A program made the translations under genes and the position numbers. A stretch of DNA of 6,480 bases from NCBI GenBank assembly GCA_003529705.1, contig DPVA01000145.1, forward strand, positions 5,430-11,909. Reading direction: 5' to 3'. Within the stretch, counting starts at the first letter, position 1. Each line of letters opens with the position of its first letter. The notes under the pieces are model-generated. The model did not search any database, was not told the origin of the DNA, and saw only the letters and a list, made by a program, of their open reading frames with translations. The stretch is from Gammaproteobacteria bacterium. GTDB taxonomy: Bacteria > Pseudomonadota > Gammaproteobacteria > Arenicellales > UBA868. Of the stretch, positions 1 through 5,512 are shown piece by piece.

Positions 1-73
1 CCAGTTCCACCACTTCGGCAATATCAATATGCTGAAATAACAGCATGGATTTTCTGTTCTGCAGTTTGTCCAT
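1..73 (-). CDS. Start of an unrecognised protein, cut by the left window edge
   Basis: An ATG at 73-71 opens a frame that stays open for 24 codons to the window edge, reading MDKLQNRKSM then LLFQHIDIAEVVEL. A weak purine-rich GGAAA lies about 5 bases upstream of the ATG. The peptide has the alternating charged and hydrophobic character of a real soluble N-terminus, but it is too short to assign to a family. It points the same way as the 55-residue gene at 472-639, with about 400 bases between them, so it may have its own promoter. It could be a chance open frame; the rest of the gene lies outside the window. Confidence 0.35.
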   Translation of the reverse strand, partial: MDKLQNRKSMLLFQHIDIAEVVEL

Positions 74-471
74 TTTGTTTCCAGAAAAACGTCTTACGCC
101 CTTACCTTTATTGATTGCGAGGAACCAAGGTCAAGGCTTGGAATTCTAACTGATAGAAAGGTGTAACCGCCACGAAGCCGAAAGCAGGTATAGCAGAAAG
201 TGCAAAATTGCGGGGAGACATACCCATGATTGCCGCCGGACTTTTCCCTTCTGGAATCAGCCCAAGGCACGTCCTACGATCTCATTGACACCTGACTCGT
301 CGATCACGAGACTGGCATCAGGAAAGTGTATGGAGAAAACTCAGGATTAAAACTCCGGTTGAACGCTTACAGTTAGGCGCTGTTGTTTATGTAATTGGAC
401 TATTTTCGAGAATCTTGATTTTTAAACATATCTGGTACCGCGATTTCACACTCAAAGCCGGGATATCGGCG
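74..471. other. About 400 bases with no convincing gene
   Basis: No frame here has both a good start and a convincing length. On the minus strand there is a 39-codon ATG frame at 108-227 without a clear ribosome binding site, and a 27-codon stretch without a start codon (260-340, stop at 257-259). The latter ends in the protein-like residues SLVIDESGVNEIVGRALG. These could be eroded gene pieces or chance. GTTAGGC at 372-378 resembles the end of an integron attC site, but no partner was found. No clear terminator was seen downstream of the 55-residue gene. Confidence 0.5.
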
Positions 472-639
472 CTAAACCGTCCATAGGCCATCTTCCGGAC
501 GCATCTCGATACACTCGATCTCAAAGTCAGCAAGCCCCTGCTCATATAGTTTTTCGACGGGCACGCCAATATCTACCAGCTCAGTAATCATCGCAAACGT
601 ATGCTCTGCGTCCAAATCTCGACGTTCTCCAAATTCCAT
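472..639 (-). CDS. Small hypothetical protein, 55 residues
   Basis: The gene starts with ATG at 639-637 and ends with TAG at 474-472. An AGGA Shine-Dalgarno sequence at 648-651 sits 8 bases upstream of the ATG, which is good spacing and the main support for this start. The product begins MEFGERRDLDAEHTF and ends MRPEDGLWTV. It is strongly acidic (many Glu and Asp) with hydrophobic residues spaced as in two amphipathic helices (about residues 13-25 and 28-47). It has one Cys (residue 43) and no signal peptide or membrane segment. I do not recognise a family. The size and charge would suit a small regulator, an adaptor or an antitoxin-like partner, but nothing in the sequence selects among these. 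Upstream are an AT-rich promoter-like patch and a small hairpin. Confidence 0.55.
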   Translation of the reverse strand: MEFGERRDLDAEHTFAMITELVDIGVPVEKLYEQGLADFEIECIEMRPEDGLWTV

Positions 640-674
640 TTCTACTTTCCTATTCCTCGTCGTCTGACCGGGCC

Positions 675-696
675 TCTTTGCCTGTTACAGCAAAGA
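675..696. repeat. 7-bp inverted repeat upstream of the 55-residue gene
   Basis: TCTTTGC at 675-681 is perfectly complementary to GCAAAGA at 690-696, with an 8-base loop. On the minus strand it lies 36 to 57 bases before the ATG at 639. It is not followed by a T-run on either strand, so it is unlikely to be a terminator. It could be an operator or a leader hairpin, or chance. Confidence 0.3.
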
Positions 697-741
697 TAAT
701 CAACTCTCCCTTGCCAGAACCTAACAGGAAAATTAATTTTT

Positions 742-770
742 ATTAATAATCCAACATCTCAATAGGACAA
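742..770 (-). promoter_or_regulatory. Possible promoter for the 55-residue gene
   Basis: Reading the minus strand, TTGTCC (770-765) is followed after 16 to 17 bases by TATTAA or ATTAAT (748-742), each matching the -10 consensus at four of six positions. The patch 731-750 is almost pure A/T. This would leave a leader of roughly 100 bases containing the hairpin at 675-696. AT-rich DNA gives such matches often, so this is tentative. Confidence 0.2.
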
Positions 771-1061
771 CCTTTCGGTGATTTTTCCAGGACTACCAAT
801 ATCGGAGTTTGAATTTCCAGCACACGTCATCACTGGTCTTAAAGAAGAAAAATGCATCACTTAAACGCCAATGGAACCCGTATCGCGGGGCGCTGTTTGA
901 GGTTGCTATAGGGGTTGCGTTTATATTTGGCGGATAGGCGCGAATGAATAAGGGAACAATGATGACTGATTGCTATACCTAGGCCATACCAATATCTCGA
1001 TGAAAAACCGATAGCGCTTGAAGATCGCCTTCATGGGATTTGACGTAGAAGAAGCATGCCA

Positions 1062-1442
1062 ATGAAATGGGCGTTGATTTACTTTATAGGAACCGGCGGA
1101 ACATTTGAGACAGGTTTTCCGTTTGATAATTATCTGCACTGTATGGAAACTACCAATCAGGCATCTGAATATATGGGAGCAGTTGAGTATTTGGCGGAAA
1201 ACGAAGAGTCCCTCAGTCACCAAGCCAGCGGAGATGAAATCAAGCAGTTTCTCGAAGATGTTGAAGATATCGAAGACGCCCGGCAGGAACCCCGTTTCTG
1301 GGTATGGTCTGGCGCAAGAAAGCAACGTCAAGTGATGGACCACAACTTACGGAGCACGGCCATCGAATATTGGGAGCACACGGGCACATCCCATCCAACT
1401 GGAGGTCTTTACGTCACCGCGTTATACCTGCCAACTAAATGA
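1062..1442 (+). CDS. Hypothetical protein, 126 residues, hydrophobic N-terminus and acidic middle
   Basis: The frame ends with TGA at 1440-1442. Two in-frame ATGs are close together, at 1056 and 1062. The purine-rich AGAAGAAG at 1047-1054 is 7 bases before the second ATG but only 1 base before the first, so I chose 1062. The product begins MKWALIYFIG, a short hydrophobic stretch after a Lys that resembles a weak signal or a buried beta strand. The only Cys is residue 27. Residues 43-76 are strongly acidic, including EDVEDIEDA. Residues 77-126 are mixed, with several Trp, Tyr and His. I do not recognise a family. Long open frames also run on the opposite strand (921-1343) and in another plus frame (1105-1335). 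This one is preferred for its ribosome binding site and balanced composition. It stands alone on the plus strand and converges on the gene at 1570-1944. Confidence 0.5.
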   Translation: MKWALIYFIGTGGTFETGFPFDNYLHCMETTNQASEYMGAVEYLAENEESLSHQASGDEIKQFLEDVEDIEDARQEPRFWVWSGARKQRQVMDHNLRSTAIEYWEHTGTSHPTGGLYVTALYLPTK

Positions 1443-1468
1443 AATCCTCTCCACAATTTTGAGATTCC

Positions 1469-1559
1469 GGGCACCCTTAAAAGGAAGCAAAGCCAGAAAA
1501 CAGGCTTTAAACTTTTCGTAAAGCACCTCTTGAAGACGATGACGTGCATCAGGGTGCCC
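1469..1559. repeat. 9-bp inverted repeat enclosing a smaller hairpin
   Basis: GGGCACCCT at 1469-1477 is the exact reverse complement of AGGGTGCCC at 1551-1559, with 73 bases between. The enclosed segment contains the 6-bp hairpin at 1489-1508. Together they could fold into a two-level stem in RNA from either strand, placed exactly between two convergent genes. Confidence 0.45.
1489..1508. terminator. Candidate bidirectional terminator between convergent genes
   Basis: AAAGCC (1489-1494) pairs with GGCTTT (1503-1508) around an 8-base loop. On the plus strand it is followed by AAACTTTT, 47 bases after the stop of the gene at 1062-1442. On the minus strand it is followed by GCTTCCTTTT, 61 bases after the stop of the gene at 1570-1944. 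The stem is short and the T-runs are interrupted, so termination may be weak. The enclosing 9-bp repeat could strengthen it. Confidence 0.4.
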
Positions 1560-1569
1560 TCTTTCCCCG

Positions 1570-1944
1570 CTAGAGTTCCTGTAAACACCTTAGTAAATCA
1601 GCCCGCGTGTAACGCGAATGAGGCCCATCCGTTTCGCTGGTTTTCTCATCGCTTCGCCTAATCATCTCATCGGCTACCTGCTCAAAGAGTTCCATCAACA
1701 AGGCATCGTAATGGTTGCCCTGCTTACCGCCGTAATCCGTTAGTGACTGCAAACAATCCTCGCAAGTCGCATTCGCCAGGTGACTGAGGATTCCATAAGC
1801 CACGTCGCTCATCGCCTCGGCTAGATTCTCTTCCGCGCTTGCGTCATCGCACAACGCGACCTTACAAGCCACACATTGAGTCTTGTGAAGATTCCATAAT
1901 GCGAGATCAATAACTTCAGACGCAGGATTGCACCGATTAATCAT
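1570..1944 (-). CDS. Hypothetical protein, 124 residues, with two CxxC motifs
   Basis: The gene runs from ATG at 1944-1942 to TAG at 1572-1570, 49 bases after the secG stop, so it could be read from the secG transcript. No strong Shine-Dalgarno sequence precedes the ATG. The frame is open a further 12 codons upstream without an ATG, GTG or TTG, so this is the best available start. The product has Cys24-x-x-Cys27 with Cys32, and Cys61-x-x-Cys64, a spacing that would suit a small zinc site or a redox pair. The rest looks mainly helical and acidic (about residues 36-58 and 78-98), with a basic and polar C-terminal part. There is no signal peptide or membrane segment. I do not recognise the family. 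Placement next to secG is not evidence of a role in export. Confidence 0.6.
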   Translation of the reverse strand: MINRCNPASEVIDLALWNLHKTQCVACKVALCDDASAEENLAEAMSDVAYGILSHLANATCEDCLQSLTDYGGKQGNHYDALLMELFEQVADEMIRRSDEKTSETDGPHSRYTRADLLRCLQEL

Positions 1945-1993
1945 ATACGCCAGATTTTCAGGATTTCTTAAGAATCTACTTCACCTTCAGTCC

Positions 1994-2356
1994 CTATTCG
2001 GTACTGGGGGCTGTGGGAATATCTGACTCGGAGGTGCTCTTGTTACCTTGGAGGGTAGGCGCGTCCGAAGATTCCGACGCACTCTCCATAGCCATCACAC
2101 TACGGGGAGCGGCGCTTTGTTGCGTGTATATATAGGCGAGACTAAGCCCGGTGATAAAAAACACTGCCGCGAGGCCGCCGGTTACCCTGCTAAGAAACGT
2201 TGCGGAACCGCGACTTCCAAATACAGAATTCGAAGATCCTCCGCCAAACGCGGCGCCCATATCAGCTCCCTTGCCCTGCTGCAGGAGCACAAGCACAACA
2301 ATTGCGATAGCCGCAACAAGATGGACAACGGTAAAAATACTGGTAAGCAGATTCAT
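1994..2356 (-). CDS. secG: SecG, protein translocase subunit
   Basis: SecG is the small, non-essential partner of SecY and SecE in the inner-membrane Sec channel, where it aids SecA-driven export. The 120-residue product has the expected two membrane segments, about residues 5-25 and 58-78. They are joined by the family's conserved cytoplasmic stretch LLQQGKGADMGAAFGGGSS (residues 24-42), followed by VFGSRGSATFLSRVT. E. coli SecG is 110 residues. Here the extra length lies in a Ser-, Glu- and Pro-rich tail after residue 80, which looks disordered. The ATG at 2356-2354 overlaps the tpiA stop as ATGA, indicating translational coupling. AAGG at 2367-2370 inside tpiA may serve as a ribosome binding site. 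The tpiA-secG pairing is common in Gammaproteobacteria. Confidence 0.96.
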   Translation of the reverse strand: MNLLTSIFTVVHLVAAIAIVVLVLLQQGKGADMGAAFGGGSSNSVFGSRGSATFLSRVTGGLAAVFFITGLSLAYIYTQQSAAPRSVMAMESASESSDAPTLQGNKSTSESDIPTAPSTE

Positions 2357-3108
2357 GAAATCGCCGCCTTAATGATACCAAGAAAGTCGGCAGCCTTGAG
2401 CGAGGCGCCACCGATTAAGCCTCCGTCAATATCCGGTTGGGTAAATAGCCCTAACGCGTTATCTGGCTTGACGCTGCCCCCATAAAGGACCCGGGTATCC
2501 CTAGCAACTTCCGCGCTCGCGTCAGAAAGCTGTTCACGAATCAGTTGATGAACCTCTTGAGCCTGCTGCGCCGTTGCTGTAAGACCGGTACCAATCGCCC
2601 ATACTGGCTCATAAGCGACGAGGGCCTGCGGAAAAATTTTAATTCCGGCGCCTCTGATCACGGCGTCAAGTTGCCGGTGTACGACCTCTTCAGTAACACC
2701 ATCCTCGCGCTCTTCTTGGGTTTCGCCGACACAGACGATGGGGATGAGGCCTCGCTCCGCGGCAACTGCTGCCTTCTCAGCGACACGCTCATCGCTTTCC
2801 CCATAGAGACTCCGTCGTTCGGAGTGACCCACGATGACAAAACGACAATCCACGTCAAGCAGCATGTCCGCTGCGATCGCACCCGTAAATGCCCCAGGCC
2901 CATGAGTATCTAGATCCTGTGCGCCCAGTGCGATGGACTGCGATTCCAGGAGGTTAGAGCACATGTCCAAGTAGACGTACGGGGGACATACAACCACATC
3001 CACCCCGCAGTCGTTTGGTAAGTCAGCACCTATCTCGGCCACGAGGCCGCGTGTCAACTCGCGACTGCCGTTCATCTTCCAGTTTCCGGCGACTAGCGGC
3101 CTTCTCAT
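2353..3108 (-). CDS. tpiA: Triosephosphate isomerase
   Basis: TpiA interconverts dihydroxyacetone phosphate and glyceraldehyde 3-phosphate in glycolysis and gluconeogenesis, as a cytoplasmic TIM-barrel dimer. Counting from the ATG at 3108, the product is 251 residues, the usual length. Asn9 and Lys11 lie in AGNWKMNG, catalytic His95 in VIVGHSERR, and catalytic base Glu167 in AYEPVWAIGTG, which also holds flexible loop 6. The phosphate-binding YGGSV is at 209-213 and GGASL at 233-237. All catalytic residues are present. An alternative TTG six bases upstream would add two residues, but the GGAG at 3116-3119 is 7 bases from the ATG and only 1 from the TTG, so the ATG is chosen. The gene overlaps secG by 4 bases. 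The 166-base gap to glmM leaves room for a separate promoter. Confidence 0.98.
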   Translation of the reverse strand: MRRPLVAGNWKMNGSRELTRGLVAEIGADLPNDCGVDVVVCPPYVYLDMCSNLLESQSIALGAQDLDTHGPGAFTGAIAADMLLDVDCRFVIVGHSERRSLYGESDERVAEKAAVAAERGLIPIVCVGETQEEREDGVTEEVVHRQLDAVIRGAGIKIFPQALVAYEPVWAIGTGLTATAQQAQEVHQLIREQLSDASAEVARDTRVLYGGSVKPDNALGLFTQPDIDGGLIGGASLKAADFLGIIKAAIS

Positions 3109-3115
3109 TCTCAAT

Positions 3116-3119
3116 CTCC
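3116..3119 (-). promoter_or_regulatory. Ribosome binding site that decides the tpiA start
   Basis: On the minus strand the sequence reads GGAG, then 7 bases, then ATG (3108-3106). An in-frame TTG at 3114-3112 begins only 1 base after the GGAG, too close for normal initiation. Confidence 0.6.
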
Positions 3120-3140
3120 AACAGCGTTAGAAACTACGGA

Positions 3141-3160
3141 TTGCCCAAAACACAGGGCAA
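3141..3160. repeat. Hairpin in the tpiA leader region
   Basis: TTGCCC (3141-3146) and GGGCAA (3155-3160) form a perfect 6-bp stem with an 8-base loop. On the minus strand a run of six T lies before the hairpin instead of after it, so it is not a standard terminator for glmM. It would lie about 22 bases upstream of the tpiA ribosome binding site and could affect leader structure or be incidental. Confidence 0.3.
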
Positions 3161-3172
3161 AAAAGGGCGTGA

Positions 3173-3201
3173 ATGGTAACGGTCGCGGGTGAGGGACGCA
3201 A
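3173..3201 (-). promoter_or_regulatory. Possible tpiA-secG promoter
   Basis: On the minus strand TTGCGT (3201-3196) is separated by exactly 17 bases from TACCAT (3178-3173), matching the -35 consensus at three and the -10 consensus at four of six positions. It sits in the 166-base gap between glmM and tpiA, the only sizeable gap in the operon. The match is weak. Confidence 0.2.
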
Positions 3202-3274
3202 CCGACTTGAAATTTAGCGACTTTTCCGCCTAGCGCATCTCTCCCTCCCCAGCGCCGGACGGCCCGCCCGCGGC

Positions 3275-4621
3275 TCATCCTGCAGCGGCCACGATCTCGT
3301 CGGCCAGAGCCCGGGCCAATTTACCCACGCTGTCCGCATCCTCCCCTTCTACCATCACCCGTATGACCGGCTCCGTACCCGATGCGCGCAGCACCACTCG
3401 CCCGCGCCCCCCCAACTGACGCTCGCAGGACCCCACCGAGTCGATAATGCGGGAGTTAGTCAGCAGTTCCGATGGCGTCGAATGATCTACTGAAACGTTT
3501 ACAAGTTCTTGGGGGAAGATCTGCAGTCCCCCAGCAAGCTCGGCGAGAGGCAAGCCCGTTATCTGCATTACCTCAAGTACAGCAAGTGCCGCTACCAAAC
3601 CGTCACCCGTGGTACTTCGATCCAGAGACAGGATGTGACCGGAGGGTTCGCCTCCGAGGGTCCAGTTTCGATCCAGGAGTTCCTCGAGAACAAACCGGTC
3701 GCCTACCTTCACCCGGACAAACTCTACCCCTTTTTCCCGGCAGGCCAATTCAACACCCAAATTCGTCATCAGCGTCCCTACCACTCCGTCACACTCTCCA
3801 GACTGGGAACGATACTGACTGAGTACAAACAAAATACCGTCGCCATCTACCAGACTTCCTTGAGCATCCGCAAGCACCACACGGTCCGCATCTCCATCAA
3901 AAGCAATTCCGATATCAGCACCACACTCCCGTACCAGATCACAAATCGCGAGTGGATAGGTTGAACCTCTTTCCCGATTGATATTGAAACCGTCCGGCTC
4001 GATTCCCGTACAAACCACTTCGGCACCGAGTTCGCGAAGCACCAGAGGGCCCACCTGGTAAGCCGCGCCGTTGGCGCAGTCAACGGCAATCTTTAGCCCA
4101 TCGAGCCTGACGCCCGGCGGTAAAGTGCTCCGGCAATGTTCTGCATAGCGCGGCAAGGCATCGATCAGGCGCTCCGCTTTGCCAAGTGCTTCAGGGGCAA
4201 CCGTACTCATCGGCTCAGACATGAGCGCCTCAATCGACGCTTCTGTGTGGTCATCGAGCTTTCTGCCCGACTCGGAGAAAAACTTGATACCGTTGTCGTG
4301 ATAAGGATTATGGGACGCGCTTATCACAATTCCACCACAGGCTCCGACCTGACGGGTCAGGAGGGCAATGCCAGGGGTTGGTAAAGGGCCCGTAAGCGCT
4401 ATGTCGACCCCTGCTGCACTCAACCCCGCTTCCAGCGCGGATTCTAGGAGATATCCCGAGATGCGAGTATCCTTGCCAATAATGAAACGACCCCGCGCAT
4501 GGCTGGCGCCCAGAACCCTGCCGGCGGCCCATCCCAGATGCAGCACCTCAGCAGGAGTTACCGGCGAGAGTCCTACCCGGCCACGAACACCGTCTGTTCC
4601 GAAATATTGCCGCTTTTCCAT
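3275..4621 (-). CDS. glmM: Phosphoglucosamine mutase
   Basis: GlmM converts glucosamine 6-phosphate to glucosamine 1-phosphate, on the route to UDP-N-acetylglucosamine for peptidoglycan and lipopolysaccharide, in the cytoplasm. The 448-residue product is close to the 445 of E. coli GlmM. It has the N-terminal signature YFGTDGVRGRVG (6-17) and the active-site loop ISASHNP, with the phosphorylated serine at Ser103. The magnesium loop FDGDADR is at 241-247 (Asp242, Asp244, Asp246), the sugar-binding GGEPSGH at 323-329, and the phosphate-binding RASGTEP at 412-418. All four domains of the alpha-D-phosphohexomutase fold are therefore intact. The start ATG (4621-4619) lies 4 bases after the folP stop. 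No strong Shine-Dalgarno sequence precedes it, so coupling to folP translation is likely. The folP-glmM pairing is widespread in Proteobacteria. Confidence 0.98.
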   Translation of the reverse strand: MEKRQYFGTDGVRGRVGLSPVTPAEVLHLGWAAGRVLGASHARGRFIIGKDTRISGYLLESALEAGLSAAGVDIALTGPLPTPGIALLTRQVGACGGIVISASHNPYHDNGIKFFSESGRKLDDHTEASIEALMSEPMSTVAPEALGKAERLIDALPRYAEHCRSTLPPGVRLDGLKIAVDCANGAAYQVGPLVLRELGAEVVCTGIEPDGFNINRERGSTYPLAICDLVRECGADIGIAFDGDADRVVLADAQGSLVDGDGILFVLSQYRSQSGECDGVVGTLMTNLGVELACREKGVEFVRVKVGDRFVLEELLDRNWTLGGEPSGHILSLDRSTTGDGLVAALAVLEVMQITGLPLAELAGGLQIFPQELVNVSVDHSTPSELLTNSRIIDSVGSCERQLGGRGRVVLRASGTEPVIRVMVEGEDADSVGKLARALADEIVAAAG

Positions 4622-4625
4622 CCGC

Positions 4626-5456
4626 TCAGTTTACCGACTGCGGTGATACCGGTTCCAGTCCAGAGCATTTACCGAGAATACTGCGGGTGACACGAGCGTT
4701 GTGGACCCGGACCACTTTCGCCCCCTGCTCTACCGCGAGAAGTGCGAGCAAGGCACTTATCTGGTCGAGCGCTTCTAGTGAGTCAAACTGTGTGAGAGCG
4801 CGTACGAAGGCCTTGCGAGAGACGCCGATCAGCAGCGGCACACCCAGTTCGGAAAAGCGCGACAGGCCGCCCATGAGGATATGGTTATGGTAGCGGGTCT
4901 TGCCAAACCCGAATCCCGGATCGATGAGCAGGTTCGCCTTGTCAATACCCGCATCGAGACAGGCATCGATTCGGGAAATCAAAAACTCAGCGATTTCCCT
5001 TCCGATGTCACTGTAATGCGGAGCCTTCTGCATAGTCGCCGGTGTCCCCTGCATATGCATCAGGCATACCGGAACGTTAAGCCGCGCGACCATCTTGAGT
5101 GCTCCAGGACGCCTCAGCGCGTAGATATCATTCACCATACGCGCGCCCGCTGCGACTGCAGCCTCCATGACTTCGGGCTTGCTCGTATCGATCGATACCG
5201 CGATGTCATCATGGGATAGAGCCGAGACAACCGGAATCACCCGCTCGATTTCCTCGCGTACCGAAACCGTCGCCGCGCTGGGGCGCGTTGATTCACCGCC
5301 GACATCAACGATGTGGGCACCGTCCGCTACGAGCCGCCGTCCCTGCGCTATTGCGGACTCATGAGAGTCAAATCGACCGCCGTCGGAGAAAGAATCCGGG
5401 GTAACGTTAACAATCCCCATAACCTTGGAATCGCACACCAGCGGCAGACCAAGCAA
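4626..5456 (-). CDS. folP: Dihydropteroate synthase
   Basis: FolP joins 6-hydroxymethyl-7,8-dihydropterin diphosphate with p-aminobenzoate to give dihydropteroate in folate synthesis. It is the sulfonamide target. The 276-residue product has MGIVNVTPDSFSDGG (13-27, with Asn17), GGESTRPS (53-60), SIDTSKP (88-94), ND (109-110), CLMHMQGTP (131-139), DPGFGFGKT (179-187), SRK (213-215) and RVH (250-252), in the order expected for this TIM-barrel enzyme. Asn17, Arg250 and His252 correspond to E. coli Asn22, Arg255 and His257 at the phosphate site. Residue 253 is Asn where RVHD is usual. The start is uncertain. There is no ATG before residue 13; the TTG at 5456 gives a normal-length N-terminus, and a GTG at 5438 is an alternative. 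The gene shares the ftsH reading frame, 12 sense codons after its TGA. Confidence 0.96.
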   Translation of the reverse strand: MLGLPLVCDSKVMGIVNVTPDSFSDGGRFDSHESAIAQGRRLVADGAHIVDVGGESTRPSAATVSVREEIERVIPVVSALSHDDIAVSIDTSKPEVMEAAVAAGARMVNDIYALRRPGALKMVARLNVPVCLMHMQGTPATMQKAPHYSDIGREIAEFLISRIDACLDAGIDKANLLIDPGFGFGKTRYHNHILMGGLSRFSELGVPLLIGVSRKAFVRALTQFDSLEALDQISALLALLAVEQGAKVVRVHNARVTRSILGKCSGLEPVSPQSVN

Positions 5457-5458
5457 CC

Positions 5459-5483
5459 GGGCAGACCCGGGCAGCAGACCCGG
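5459..5483. repeat. Imperfect tandem repeat just upstream of folP
   Basis: On the plus strand GGGCAGACCC (5459-5468) is followed directly by GGGCAGCAGACCC (5469-5481) and then GG. The second copy differs only by an extra CAG. This looks like slippage within the ftsH-folP spacer. The added three bases keep the frame. Confidence 0.5.
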
Positions 5484-5512
5484 CGGCCGGCGTCAGGCCG
5501 AGTCGCCGGCCG
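5484..5512. repeat. Strong GC-rich hairpin over the ftsH stop codon
   Basis: CGGCCGGCG (5484-5492) and CGCCGGCCG (5504-5512) are perfectly complementary, a 9-bp all-G/C stem with an 11-base loop. The ftsH TGA (5495-5493) lies in the loop. No T-run follows on the minus strand, so an intrinsic terminator is unlikely. A role in mRNA processing, in stability, or in coupling ftsH to folP translation is possible. Confidence 0.5.

Larger units (their letters stand above)
640..1055. other. About 415 bases without a supported gene, between divergent small genes
   Basis: This AT-rich stretch separates the minus-strand 55-residue gene from the plus-strand gene at 1062 and should hold the promoters for both. 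It contains the hairpin at 675-696 and the AT-rich patch near 731-750. A plus-strand frame at 782-934 is open for 51 codons without an ATG and ends in a hydrophobic run, ALFEVAIGVAFIFGG. It lacks a usable start and is not called. No tRNA-like fold was seen. Confidence 0.5.

Noticed and set aside
108..227. 39-codon minus-strand ATG frame
   Set aside because: It has no clear ribosome binding site or recognisable content. It could be a small gene but cannot be told from chance.
257..340. Minus-strand 27-codon stretch ending SLVIDESGVNEIVGRALG
   Set aside because: It looks protein-like but has no start codon and no in-frame extension, so a gene remnant is only a guess.
372..378. GTTAGGC (GCCTAAC on the minus strand), followed on the minus strand by CGTTCAA, resembling an integron attC core
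   Set aside because: No matching partner core or complementary L boxes were found at attC distances on either side, and the neighbouring genes face different ways, unlike a cassette array.
782..937. 51-codon plus-strand stretch ending in a hydrophobic run, ALFEVAIGVAFIFGG
   Set aside because: There is no ATG, and the only TTG lies almost directly against a GGAG. A stretch of this length arises readily by chance.
794..996. Repeated TACCAATATC at 794-803 and 987-996
   Set aside because: A 10-base match in AT-rich DNA without flanking similarity is likely chance.
921..1343. 140-codon minus-strand open frame
   Set aside because: It lies opposite the better-supported plus-strand gene at 1062-1442, has no good ribosome binding site that I can see, and has a low-complexity Phe-, Ser- and Ile-rich composition typical of an antisense shadow.
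3112..3114. TTG as the tpiA start
   Set aside because: The Shine-Dalgarno GGAG is only 1 base away, while the ATG at 3108 has ideal spacing.
3141..3160. glmM terminator
   Set aside because: The hairpin is real, but the T-run precedes it on the transcribed strand, so it does not form an intrinsic terminator for glmM.
4308..4532. Various frames of 60 to 150 codons inside glmM, folP, tpiA and ftsH
   Set aside because: They are out-of-frame shadows of genes whose family motifs are unambiguous.
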